Of a stretch of DNA of 64,000 bases, positions 41,101 through 56,100 are shown piece after piece. The position numbers and the translations under genes were made by a program. Origin of the DNA: Ciona intestinalis (Eukaryota; Chordata; Ascidiacea; Phlebobranchia; Cionidae); contig NC_020170.2 in NCBI RefSeq assembly GCF_000224145.3, forward strand, positions 4,294,646 through 4,358,645, read 5' to 3'. Numbering within the stretch: position 1 is the stretch's first letter; the number at the start of each line of letters is the position of its first letter. Below the pieces are notes generated by a model. That model made no database searches and was not told the origin of the DNA. It worked only from the letters and a program-made list of their open reading frames with translations.

Positions 41101-44100
41101 ACACCTGTGAACAGTGACACCAGCTTTTTCTATCAAGATACTGTTGCATACATCTGTGACAATGGCTACAGATTTGTTGGTGAGTATATATAAAATAAAA
41201 ATAACCGTGTCCTCACCTAAAATATAAAGATTAGCCTTTTTATTTAGTTATGGACGTGTTGTATAAACAGTATGATTATTCATTTATCACTGTGTTTAAT
41301 ACCTTTTATTCAATACCTGATTGTTTACACAAGAAAAAATTTACTTTTTTATTTAAGATAAGTTTATGTAAGATAACTAAGTTTTTGAGTACATAAGTAT
41401 TTGTGAGATATTTGAATTTTCCTTGTTTTTTATTCAAGAGTTTTTTACATTTTTCACAGCTTTAAATTTAAACCTGCAGGTAGAAGCGTTCTTACATGTT
41501 TGAAAGATGGTTCATTCGGTCCCACCCCACACCCATTTTGTGAGAGGGTACCATGTGGATCACCACCCTCCATACTACACTCTGTATACAGAATTACATC
41601 ACCATCAGGTACATGCAGAGTTAGTTTTTCCAAGAATCCGGCGCCGTGGTCCTAATGGGTTGTCCAAATTATCAGCCATACATAAAAAAATGAAAAAATC
41701 CACCAAAAATTATCACCCACCAAGTAACATAAGAGTTTTTGTGGATAAGAGTTATTTTATTTTTTCAGAACATTGCAATAAAGATTTAAAATATTCTCTA
41801 ACTCTTAGAATACCATTAAAGTAAACTTTAATATATCTCTTGAACGCCATACCTCTAACACTTAGTATTTTCAACTAAGTCTGTTTCAACTGTTTTACAG
41901 CCCCTTAATCAGTACTGTTTCAACATTCTGTAACTGAGTTGGTTTTGTGTGAATATTTAGTTCATTTTGTGTCTAGATTTATGATCTAATCTAAATATCT
42001 GTTCCATAGGTGGTGTCGCCCACAACGTATACCAAGATACTGCTATATACAACTGTTCCAGTGGATTTGAGCACAAAGAACCCAACCCTTCTAAACTTCT
42101 AACATGCTCTGCAAGTGGGACATGGCTTCCAACACACCCTGACCCATGTCTGCCTATTGTTTGCCCTGAACCTGTTGTACCACTGCATTCTCAAGTATTG
42201 GGTACCAGTTACAATTTTAGAGACAACATTACCTACTTGTGTAATGAAGGATACGATCTTATAGGCCATGCTGTACTTGGCTGCAAAGCAAACCGGTAAG
42301 CATATAAAGATGGTATTGAACATTGGAACACATAAGCAATACATACTATTTAAAGTCGAATAATGTGCTGACTAATTTATTAACCATTCCAAAAACTTAC
42401 CTAAAATGTTTTACTAGCAATTACAAGGTCCGTAAAACCACATTGTATTTTTTGTGATAGGAACTTCACTAAATGATGAAATGGTAATTGACCAACATTC
42501 TAATACTTAGGTCCCAATGCATGTCATGTTGTAGGACCCATCTAGAATAAAATATAAATGCTAAAACTTCTATTTTGACGTCCACTAGAAAATGGTCATC
42601 TCCACCACCCACCTGCTCCCCTGTTTCATGTGGCTATCCCAGCAATATACATCATGGAACTCATGACCAGCAGTCCGGTAAGGCTTCCCGTTTCACATAC
42701 TTGAAACAAGTAAACTACACTTGTGAAGAAGGTTATGAATTCACCCCTAATTCAAATCCCATCCTTACCTGTCAATCAAATCGCAAATGGAATTTTGACT
42801 CACCTAAATGTGTGCCTGTGTCATGTGGTCATCCTGATTTAATAATCAATGGAAAATATAACGGGACTTTCACTTATGGAAGCACAGTACAGTATTCATG
42901 TGATTGTGGCTATGAATTACAGGTGAGGATAACAATTATTGAAAAAATGATAAGTTCATTCCAAATTGATGTAATTCTATTTACTATTCTATATAAGGGA
43001 GTTCCGTGTTAAGAACTTGGAAAATAATGTTCTTAAAAATGTAAAGTGTGTACATTTGGTTATACAAACGATAAAAGATAGAAAGTCAGAGCAAACTATA
43101 GTCATAACACAAAATTAAGCAATCCTAACTAACTTTTCAGGGAGAGGCAATAATACACTGCTTAGCGAATCGGTTATGGAGTAATGGCGCCGCTATGTGC
43201 TCTCCCGTGAGCTGTGATCATGCACCACGAGTGGCTCACAGCCAAGATCATGTCTTGATTGGAAAAAATGAACATGAAGTTACTTTCACGGGCACTGTCA
43301 CATACACATGCCTCCCAGGTGAAAACTTATTTATTTCTATTCAAGGCGGCATGCGTTTAGGAATCCCACAAAGTGGCATTGAAAGAAAAACAAATACTTC
43401 TTGCACGTTGTGATTTTAGTTTAGTTGCCTCTGAATGTACCATGGTTTATATTTATATTATGACTTGCAGCAACAGTTGCACACTATGTATTTATAACTT
43501 CCATTTCAGGTTATATTTTGACCGGGGCTAGCACTCTCACTTGTACACATGATGCTACATTTGATTTGCCTGCACCAGTATGTGCTCCTGTATCCTGTGG
43601 TGAACCTGTTATGCCACACAATGGTCGAATTAAAACACAAACTGGAATACTCTTCAATGATTCTGTTGTGTATGAATGTTACAATGGCTATGAGCGAACA
43701 CCAGGTATGTAGAGTGATGCGTTCAGTGTACAAATTAAACATTTATTCTGCTGTTGTTAAAAATCTCGAATTTAGGTGAAATGAGAAAATGCACTTTGCT
43801 GTATTTAGTTTTTCGTATTTTTATAATTTATTTTAATTAATTCAAAACCTTAAAAAAAGTAAAGTTTGACCTGCTTCATAAATACCAGGATCCTCATTTG
43901 CTGCCGAATGCACTGAAAATGGTACATGGAGTGCTGGAGCATTGGAATGCCAGCCAGTTCCTTGTGGAGAACCCACTCCTATTATTGAGAATGGTCATGT
44001 AAACTTCACAAATACTGTTTATCAGTCTATAGCTGTTTATTCATGCATACCAGGTTTGTATAGTATAATGTTATCAATATCCTGTTACTTCTGCCACCAG

Positions 44101-47100
44101 ACATAATGTAAATAATGTATTAATGGCTTATCTGGTATGAAAAACATATTGTATTTTCTGATTTTTTTTGTTGGCAATATCAAGGCCAGACGTTTTGTCA
44201 CCGTTATATTCAAATTTATAGTAAATTTTAATGTTTCTAAACCATGAACCAAAAAAACTGAATAATATGTTACAGGTTATGAAATCAGCATGTCAAACTG
44301 TGCTATTGGAAGGTATTGCATGGAGTGTAATGCTCATGGCATCTGGGAAAATGAGGACAGTGTTGAAATACCAGTTTGTACCGCTCTGAACTGCTCAGAT
44401 CCAGAACATGTCGAGTTTTCTGTGTAAGTCCCATTTGAATGGCTTTAATTAATATTGCGAAGAACATATATGAGCTGTATTAACAGTAATTTGAAAATTT
44501 ATTGGACATGCTTCTGTGACACAAGCAAACAGGCCTTATTAAAGGAAGTTTTAGAAAACTTTTTGTAATCATGCGCCAAATGCTTTAGCATCAACCATCT
44601 TATTTTTTACTTCTTTAAAAGATCAAACATGTTTAACAATACATTTGGCTCAACACTGGAATACACCTGTGAACCTGGTTATGAACTTATTGGCAACCCT
44701 ATAATGCAATGCCAAGCAGATTACAGTTGGGGCCCAGATCCTTTCCCTATCTGTGAACGAGTGTCTTGTGTTGAGCCAGAAGTTGTGAATGCCACCATTG
44801 AAGTCATGGCAAAGGAACCTAATGATAGTTCAGCATTCAAGTTTGCAGATGCACTTAAAGTGACCTGTTACCCTGGACACAGTATGGAAGGAAATAAGTT
44901 AGTTTACAACCCATATAATCTCCTATACGTTTCTTCACAAATACACTGGTGCAACAGTAGTGGGTTATGGGATTATGAGTTCAGTCCATGTGTTCCAATA
45001 ACTTGTTCACAACCTTCTTATGTGCCACATGGTGACGACTATTGGCCAAAAAAAGATGTTTATGACTTTGATGAAGCTATTGCACTTCACTGCATAGAAG
45101 GTTATGAGTCAAAACATACATCCCGCATTTCAAAATGTGTCTACAACAAGTAAGTATGACATTTTATCCACTCGAAACTATATACATTGTATTTTATGCA
45201 TAACAGTTTTGGTGTGCTGCTTTGTGAAGTTGAGCTTAAAAACACAGCTATTTAAAGGGTACTGTAGGTGCTTCCAATTTTTGAATGAATGAGTGATTTT
45301 ACTGTATGTATCCTGGTATAGCAAGGCAATGGAAGTTGTTATAACTTGTGTGTTCTGTTTTATAGACTTTTATGGCGTTTCATTGTTTCTTTTATGGCGT
45401 TTTACTGTTACTTTTTAGGATTTTTTATAATGTATGCCTGACAATTTAACAAATAAGTGACCACCGTGTTCCAGCAAGTGTCCTACCAAATGACACATAT
45501 GTCCACAATGGTAGCCGCAATAAGTGATTTTGTTTGTTTTTGAAGTGTTTGGTCTCATCATTATGAAACTCCGGGGACGTGTAGTCGTGTACAGTGTCCA
45601 CTTGATCCCACAATAGAGAATGGATTTGTAGACAGTCACAAATACGAAAGACTTCCCTTTGAATTTGGATCTATAGTAACTTTTATGTGTATACAAGGTT
45701 ACTTGATACAAGGAAATGGTACCTAGTAAATTGTTTTTTATGATAATAGTTTTTACCCAATGGAGTGTCTATCACAGCGTTTATTAATTCTAATTAGTAA
45801 ATATTTTTTGCGTGGAAAAATTTTGAGAACAGGTTAATAACTGTAGCATTGGAGCAATTAGTTAAAAAGAATATAACAAATGAGAGTAGAATTTTTGATG
45901 TATTATTTTCCTTCTTTTTATAATTCATTTACCGAACCACTGCTAATTATATAAATATGTGTTGCTTTTTTTTTCTTTTTTCATTCAATGCTATTTTCTA
46001 TTTTTATAAAACATTACTTCTCACAGCCAATGCTACTTGCACATCATCAAAAACCTGGTCACAGCTTCCTGTATGTGCGCCTGCCCCTTGTTCCCCACCT
46101 CCTGCAATAGAACATGCTTTTTACACAATAGAGCATATGCCAATCTTTGCACCACCAGTAGTATCAGATGAGCCACTTCCTCCTGGACCGTATAGTGATG
46201 TTGGGGGTTCAGAACCTCTACCTCCAGATGTACAGATTCATTCTATTTCTTCTCTTGAAGAAATGCCACCACCATCTCTTGGCTTCAAACTCGGTGACAT
46301 AGTAATGTACAGCTGTGATCCTGGTTACCAGCTTCACAATCCATTTGATAACTACATGGAGTGTGGGGTGGATAACCAGTTTGAAGGTCCACTTATATCA
46401 TGCAAAGCTGTTACTTGCCATTCAGCACCTACTATGTGAGTATAAACATAATGTTTGTAAGATTTAATCGACAACCATTTATTATTAACATTATGTGAGG
46501 TGCGAATGATAAACCACCATATTATTGATATGTAAGATTTAAGTGATAACCTTCGGTTTTTAACACTCTGCTTGTTCAAATGTTTACCCACTGCTATTAA
46601 CATAACGTGGGATTCAAATGTTAATAAAATCATGACATTTTTCAGACAAAATGGTCGCTTCAATGCTAACTCTACAACTTTTGGTCGCACTATAACTTAC
46701 ACTTGTGATGAGGGTTATGAAGCTACATCACTGGTTACTTTCATCTGCACAGCAAATAGAACATTCATGGCAGGTTCTACATTGCAAGAGGCAAACTCTC
46801 AACGTCCAGGTTGTGCTCGTGTCAGTTGTGGCCAGGCCCCTATTGTTAACAATGGTGTAGTTGTTGGTGCTAAAAGGTTGCTCTACCTCTACAATGTAAG
46901 TTCATAAATGGGGATTATACTTAAAGTTGTCACATATTTCTACCTTTTTGAATCAATGTATACACCAGTTTTGTATTAAGTGAGAATACATAGTTTAATT
47001 TTTGTTCTAGATTTATTTTAGCTCTCAAGGCTACATGTTTTGTTAGCATTTTTAGTAAATAAAGAGGGAATTTGTAAGATTTTGATCGTTTTCTTATAAA

Positions 47101-50100
47101 ATTTTCTTTTTTGTGTTACGACCTATAATAATTTAATCTCAAAATTCTGATGGTTAAATAACTCTTATTCAGGATGAGGTCACCTATGCATGTAATAGTG
47201 GTTACTACATGGTTGGAGAAAGTACATCACGGTGTACATCTGACCGTTTGTTGATACCACCAATATGCTTACCTGTGTTTTGTGGTGTGCCAGCTCAACT
47301 GCCTAATTCTGTTCTTGTATGTAAGTAATTCTGTGATAAAGATTGCCTACTTTCTATCTATGATGAGTTACAGCACAAGTGTTATGTTGATTGAAAACTG
47401 GTGCTTTGCAAAATTGTTTTTGCAAAAAAATTAAGTTTTTCATACCACTGTTATTAAGTTTGCATTCTATCTATTTGAAACTATATATATATTAATTTTA
47501 AATATTTTATTTATCACTTTAACATGCTTTATATATTTTCATACAGACAATACCACCTTTTTCCAAGACCTAGCAAGCTATCAGTGTGATGAAGGTTATG
47601 TAGATGATTCAGACACTATAAGTTGTCAAGCCAATGGTAATTGGTCTATGCCAACTTTACTTTGTAAAAAAGTTGATTGTGAAACACCACCTGATGTCGA
47701 ATTTGGCTTAGTTGGTAAGTGTATCTACTAGACTAGCTACAATAATACATGTTGTTTGTGTTTGATTCACTGTTTTTCTAACAGCTTGAGTATTTGTGTA
47801 AAGATTATATAACACCTTATGTGTCTGCCTGCCTATTGGGTGCATTTATGGTGGCTATACAATACAATTTTGACTACATTTTTTTTATAAAGTCACTGCT
47901 GATAATGAGAGTGCTTTTATTTAAGCTGCTTTATGATTATACAATTAATATTTTATCACCCATTTTTTTTAAATACCTTGTCAAATTTATTAATTTCTTT
48001 GTTTAAATTCATGTTGTTGATAAAATTATAGAAATCACTGGAACAAAATATGGTGACCATGCTAACTACACCTGTTTACCTGGATACACAATATCTGATC
48101 GTACACTGAGTACTTGTGAAGCAAGTGGAAATTGGTCAGAAATTTGCCCTCTTTGTTCTCCTGTTAAATGTAGACCACCTGCTGTAATTGATAATGGCCA
48201 CCATACTGCACAAGGAAACTACACTTTTGGGGAGGCAGTGGTATTTTCGTGTAATAGAGGTATGCGGGCAGGTGTCATTACTTAACATAGTAAAACTTCT
48301 TTAAACTGAATATTATATATAGCTGTTTTGAATACAATACTTTGTAATAAAGTTGATATTCATTGTTTGCACAGTAGTAAAACTTCCAGTGCAGGCACAA
48401 TGTTTTTAAAGCCACCATGTATAGTGAGCATAAAAACATCTGAGTTATAACTCATCAAATATTGCTATGCAAGGATAAAAATCATGACTAACAATTTTGT
48501 TTTACTAATTCTCACATAACAAATACATAGGTTATCGAATGGTTGGTGTAAGTTTTGCATTGTGCAATGCTGAAGGTCATTGGTCCACCCCACCTCCTTC
48601 CTGCCATAGAAAATCATGTGGACTTGCTCCTTTTGTTTCAAACTCTGTTTTCCAACCTGGGGAGTTGTTGTTTGGGGACGAGGTTGAGTACAGCTGTCTT
48701 TTCGGGTAAGTGTAGAGGGGTTTGTTGTGAGTTACAAACTGGGTATTAAACTACATTGGTATTTTATTTATAGGTACTAATATGCTATTAGTCTATAAAA
48801 AATATTGAACATAAAATGACAATACTTTATATATGTGATTATATTTCTGTTATTACTACCTACATTGATAAACTTATGTTGAATAAATTTTGAATAAAAA
48901 GGGAAATCAACTTTATAATTGGATCAGAAAGGACTCAACAATAAAATTTAATTTCCCAATATATAACTCTATTAATTTTTCAGATATGAAATGGCTGGTC
49001 ATGACACAATATCGTGTGGTCCTGGTGGGTTCTTATCTCCTCTACCAAGGTGTGATCCATTACCATGCCAAGAATTTCCTCGTGTCAAACACGCAACACT
49101 CGTGACAGGTAAGATAACCCCAAACAAAACATTGCCAGAAAATCTCTCTTTTAAAGATATGCCTGCAGAAACAGCACATATAAAGTTGCTTTTGTTGATC
49201 ACTATTCTACATCATGTGCTTAGCACAGTAGTTTGCTAGTGCTAACCTGTTATTATCGAATAGACCACTGGGTTGCAAATATATTTCAATAACCATAGGT
49301 AATAAAAATAATAAAACTCAATCATTTTGTTCCTAAAAAATAACAACATTAAAATGGACATGAAGGTGGAATGTAAAATGACCACAGTAATGACTGATCT
49401 CCATTACTGCATTCAAAGAGATAAATAACCATTAATGGTATGATAATACAGACTGTAGATAAAATACACACAAATGTTTGAATGGACGAAAAAAGTTTTT
49501 TTTATGCAAAACGAACTAAATACCTTAAATATTTTTTGGCAGATCCTTCCAATGGTGTAGTATTTGGTGAACGAATTGTATTTAACTGCAATGAAGGGTA
49601 TCGACTTGCTACCAGTTCAAACTGGATGGAGTGTACAGGTCATGGGAAGTTCAATTTCACATCAAATACTGTCCGATGCCAGCCAGTTGAATGCCCAATG
49701 CTTCATCCAATCGATCATGGTACTCTATCACGTGATCATGGTGTTTTTAATGATGAAGTAACTTACTCATGTAGTGAAGGGTGAGTTTATGAATGTTTAA
49801 ATGTTATTAAATCTATTATATGTGAGAAGATTATTAAACGGTCAAAGTTAAGTTAACATATATTGTTTTAATCATTTTAGATTCTTTTTCTGATTTATTT
49901 TTGGGCAAAAATATTCTGGTGTAAAACTTTATACCTGTATAAAAGTCAGAACTATTTTTTTAAGCTTTACATTGTAGATACAATTTGGTGGGTCTATCAA
50001 TAGTTGTATGTAATGCTAATGGAACGTGGACAGCTCAACCGGTTTGTCAACCAGTGGAATGTGGATCTGCCCCAATCATTAAAAATGGGAATGTGCTTGG

Positions 50101-53100
50101 TAAATCAGTTTTAAACCATAGTTTTTTTTTCCATACTAAAAACAATGTTACTCTTTTTGACAAGTAATGTGTAATTTTGTTTTGAGAAAATGTTTAAGTT
50201 TATGGAATTCAGATTATTATTTAGTTTGCATGGTACAACTCTGCTTGGTGTAAAAATGCTTAAATTTCAAATTCATAAATGTTGCAAATTTTATTTTTCT
50301 TGCAGATGAGCAACGTACCTATACGTACAATATGCGTGTTAGCTATGCATGCGACATAGGATATGAAATGAGTCTTATCAATGGACATAGCAGATTGTGC
50401 CAAGCAGATGGAAGTTTTACATCACATCCTATAACATGTAGACCTGTAGAGTGCCCAGAGCTTCCACCTGTGTTCAATGGTAAAATAATAGTGAAGGATC
50501 TAAAATTTAACAATCACCAACAATGTCTTATAAGTTGTAACTTAAGCATACATAAGGTGTATGAAACAAAACACCAGTGTTAGAAAGGTTGACGTTGCTG
50601 CAAGGGTAAATAAGATGCATTTAGTCATTTATTTAGGTTAGATTATTTCCATTACAATTATACCCAGACTGCCCATGCATGTCTACATGAGATCCTTGGT
50701 TTATGTAACGTATATGTGTAACTCACTTTTGACCTTTTTCTAATTTTATTTTATCAAATTTCTAGGTATTATTGATCTGTCTGGTACCACGTATCTGACA
50801 ACAGGAATTTTAATTTGCAAAGATGGGTATGAACTTAACATAGGAGACAATAATGTTGAATTTACATGCCAGGTACATTGTATTTGTAGCTCACTTATAT
50901 CATTTACAAGTAACGAAAAATATATCTCTTAAAATCTATAAAAATATTATATTTAAATTTAAATGTTTTTTACCTATAGCATGTGTTAATTTTTTAAACT
51001 TAAACATTATTTGTACAGAAGTAAAACAACTCTTACATAAGTTATGTATCAAAATATAGTAAGACCACAATCATCAACTTTCACTAGCATAAAAATAAAA
51101 TCATTTACCAAAATGCCACAGCGAAAATTATGGGTTCTGGCTGTGGTAGTCCCAACATAAACTTTCAATGTTTTATTTTATTTACCTTTCTGTGTAATGT
51201 GGTATATTACAGGCCAACCGCACATGGTCCAATGATGTAACATCAGTCTCTTGCAACCCGGTACCATGTGATACACTGCAGCCTTTAGAGCATGGCTACA
51301 TTAATGTAAAAGAGAGGCCTGATACAACTATGTTAAATGGAGCAAGGACAACTACTGTTGCTGGAGATGATGATGTTCTGAGTCTGCACTTTGGTTCTGC
51401 TGTGGAGTATCTTTGCAACCGTGGATACTATTTATCGGTAATTAAGTTAATTCAGGGGTTTGTGTGTTGAGGTACAAAGTCTGTCATTAAAACATAATGA
51501 AAAAACTAGAAAAATTACATTTTCCAATAAATGGAATTGGTTAAAATTTTGTGCAAGGTAATTTAAACTGAATAGTATTTATCAGTAATTAGGTTACTTC
51601 AGAAATTTTTAAATGCTCGTTGAGGTTCAAATTTGGTCATTGAATGAAAAATGTTAGCGCATGGAAAGGTGAAAATTTGTGCCAGCAAGTAGTAAATAGC
51701 CTTTGATAGATAAAGATATGCCAACAGTCATTTGAGTGATTATAAGTGACCAATAATTTAGTAGGAGGGCCTATTTAACATTTTTAGTGAATTCTTATCT
51801 CTGTTGCTCTAATAACATAAACCATAATATAAAAAGTGAAAAAAACACCTTTTCGTATTAAATAGTTTTGGTTAATTTTGTGCAGGAGGGTTTAAATGAG
51901 CTGTCATGCATGGGTGATGGTAGTTGGGGCACGACACCCCCACTTTGTAACCCAGTAGAATGTGGGAATGCTCCTATTGTGGAAAATGCAAGAGTTCCAG
52001 GTAAGAGTGGTCTTGTATAAATAAGTATTTTTGAATTAAACCAGCGTTAACAATATATGTACAAACAGGACAATTTGTTTAGAAAGATTGTATTTTTGCA
52101 AAAATAAACATAAAGTTATATTTTTTTATTACAATTCTTTTTTCTCTTGTATTTCATTTAAAACTTCAAACGTACGCTTGCGAAATAACATTTAAAATAT
52201 TTTGGTGACTTTTTGAAAATTTGGTACATCATCCTGATTTTTTTCTTTGTATTTACGTTTAAATCAGATGACCAAGTGAGCTACTAAAAGATGTTTAATT
52301 TACAGTTATGACATACACATTCAACATGAGTGCGCAATACGAGTGTTTGACTGGGTACATCTTTAGAAGTGTTGAGACATTCCAAATGTGTTTGGAGAAT
52401 GGGGAGTTTACTGATTACAATATAGCATGTGATCCAGTATCTTGTCCCTTACCGCCATTGGTCGAAAATGGTCACACATCAGTGACTTCGGCAGTGTATG
52501 GTGTTACTGTGTCCTACCATTGTGAGCATGGGTAAGTGAATGAATGCAACTTCTTTACTACTTTGTAGGGCTATGAGAGTAGTTGGGCAAAACACTGAAA
52601 AAGAACATTTGCAAAACCTGGACAAAACATGGACAACCCTATGAAAACATGGGAAGACACTCTACTTTAAATCCAACTACCTTTGCCTTCATACAACATA
52701 TTTATTTTCTAACCCTCCATCAACAATAGTCCAACAATTTCAAGTTATATTGTATACAGGTATGAAATGATTGGCAGTGACACAACAACATGTACAAGCA
52801 CAGGTCAATACTCAACACCGTACCCATTATGTCATCGCATTTCATGTGCTGAATTACCATCTTTACTTTTCTGTAAGTACACAGCAACAAAACTAAGGGG
52901 GCTTTAAAATACCGCATCGTTGTCTGTTACCAGATATAAAACCATGTAAAACTTTTTTGGGTGAGTTAGTTTGGAAAAATACTGTACATGTGTTAGGTAC
53001 TACAACATGGTACCTTCGATCAGGTTTGGTACAACAGCCCATATTTTAAACAAATAGATTAAACTCTTTTTTTTATAGTGTTTTTATAGTTTTAGGGAAC

Positions 53101-56100
53101 GGGTGATTTAATAGTTCTTTATTATTTCCATTGTTTTTACAGCCAATGTTGTTGTGGGTGGGACAAGGTTTGGAGATGTTTCAACCATTGAATGTATTAC
53201 CGGGTTCATGTTTCCAGATGGTGGAACTACCATCACCATTTCTTGTGGGGTAAGTGGTTTAAGTATTTTATGTGGCAACACTGTTATGTTATCTATACCA
53301 ATCTGTAAAATGTTATCTCTTAACACCATGCTACAATATTTAAGTAAACCAGCTGTTTACCAGTGGTTCTGAAACTATGTTATACGGTGTCTTTTGCCAA
53401 GGACAGCTTATTACAAACAATATACCTACCTGTAGCATATGTGTGTTGTTGAATAAGATTCTTAACAATTATTGCTTTTACTCAGTGTTGACTAATCGTT
53501 TTTTTAAATCTTTATCGAGTACCAATAGTCTATAAGTGATTGCTGAAATTTTGATCAAAATTTTCTATTTTACTTTTTTGATAACAATTTATAACTTTTA
53601 CCTGTGTTGCTGTTCAAAACATATTTTCAAAAGCCATTTCTTATGTTCATTCAGGCGAATCGAACCTGGTCACATGACATAGAGCACATCACATGTGACC
53701 CAGTACCTTGTCCACCTGCACCTGTGGTTAAACATGCTACCATCAAAACTTATGCAATTGGTCAACATGTGTTTGGTGATGTAGCTGATATACTGTGTGA
53801 TGAAGGGTAGGAATGTGTTTTGGAATTTTTTTTCTTAATAAATTTACACTTATAAATATAGCTGTAATTGACATACTTAATTTTGTATTAGGTTTACTAT
53901 TTCGCACTAGTCTCTTAGCCATAAATGTATGGCACACTATCCATTTTTGGTGGATGTGGCCTTCATCTACATAACCCACAGAATTTTTTTTTGTTCTTAA
54001 AATATCATGATATTAGCAATTGTTTTCAAAGAGGTAAATAAAAACAATGTTATGTGATAATACCAGGTATGAGTTGAATGGTCCAGATTTCATGGAATGT
54101 TCAGAGCAAGGGCAATGGACAGCTGAATCAACATGTGAACCAAGAGCATGTGGTCAAGCTCCGGCAGTAGATAATGCTTATACACTTAGAGGTAAAACAA
54201 CCTTAATCGGTTTGTAATAAATTCCGCGAAACTGACCTTGCTCTGGTGCTCATAAAGTTGAACGATTCTTAGTGAAGAAATATAACAAATAGTTGATTTT
54301 ACTCATAAACGCAGTATTGGGTGCAGAGCTAGCTATTTAATTGACACTCTCCTTCACACTTTTTATCCATAGCATGTTTTAAAAAGTGTTGTTTTGCTGT
54401 TCATTTCCTTCTTTTCATTGTTTTAATAACATGATCTTTACCATTGTTTCAAAAAAGAAAATATGTTATTAAACCAGACATTTTTTACAGATGCATCTTA
54501 TATATATGAATATGGGGATACAGTGACCTATGGTTGTTCTACTGGTCATTCCCTTGTGGGTGATGCAGCCACTGTTGACTGTGGACCCCATGGTGACTTC
54601 AGCTTGCCTACTTTCAGATGCACACCAGTAGTGTGTAGCGAAATACCACCAATTCCCCATGGTAAATATGACAGAATTTTTTATAGCTTAATTTGTTGAA
54701 CTTATTTATACTGGTATTTTAAGTCCTATTAATGCTTAGCGGTATGACAGACGAACATCTGTCATTTAAGATTACAAAACAAACAATTGACACTAGAACT
54801 CTTTCACACTTATAGACTCGGTAGCAGCAACATATAAATTCTGTTATTTCTGCTACCTGGGATAATGTAGATAATCTTTTAACGACTCATCTGGTATGAA
54901 AAAAAGAAGTTATAAAAAGTCTTACGAATGGCAGAGGAAACGTTGAGAATGCATTCAATTTTTCATACCAGATGAGCCACTAAAAGATTATTAATAACTA
55001 TATATACATGTAAATACACACTTTCAACACAGCAACCACTGATGGCAGTGGAGTGACGTTTGGAAGAGAGATCACAATAAGATGTGATCCTGGTTATCAT
55101 TTCTCTTCAACAACTGAAGATCAGCTTGTTATTATTTGCCAGGTGAACTTTCTGGCACTTCATTTACTTTTTACCATCTTTTTTAAAGTTTAATTTGTTT
55201 TTAAAAAATTTACATTAAGTTTAAAGTGCTGTACATGAAACACAGATTGGTTTAAACTTTAAGATAAAAATGATATGTTTGTTGCATTAAAGAAGCAGGC
55301 TTGTAATGTAAGAATGACACGAAAAAATGAAAAACTTAATACTTAAAATTAGGATGATTGCAACTGTATGTTTTTCAGGAATGTTTAAATAATTTTTATT
55401 TAACCTTTTGTAGAAAATTTTATTTAGTTGTTAACAAAAGATGATACTGTGCCAAAAATCTAACGTATTTTCCACAATAGCATATTTAGAAACTATTATT
55501 GCATGCAAGTGTATAATTTGATCACAAAAATTCTACCTTTAGCAAAACGAAATATGGTCCAAATCTCCGACAAGTATACAATGCCTTCCAAACGCATGTG
55601 AACAACTTCTACCTCTTACATTTGGTAAGATTACAGAAGTAAGTGGGAATCATGAGCCTTTTCTGGGTCCTGAGATGGTAAACTTGAACTACCCTGCTTC
55701 CATCACTTACCTATGCAACCCTGGATACACTTTAGTGGTAAGAAAATATTTTTTTAAACAAATTTGGGTTGTAAAACTTATTGTATGTAATTGCTGAACT
55801 TATTTATTTTATGGTAATTTTGCAAGGGTTTCGATGCTATTCCTTTCATAGATATTGTATTTTAAGAAGTAGAACGAAAACAAGTTGTAGGTAGCATAAC
55901 AGAAGAAATGTTGATTTATAATAATAAACCACAAACTTTATTGTTGTACCTTGAAAAATCATTTTTTTATAAAGTTTAACCTTTTGTTTTTATTTTAATT
56001 TTTGGAAATATTTTAAACATTCATATTGTGCAATGTGCAGTAAACAATACATCTTTATTAAACAGCATATATTGTATGATCAGAAAAGTAAACCTGCTAT

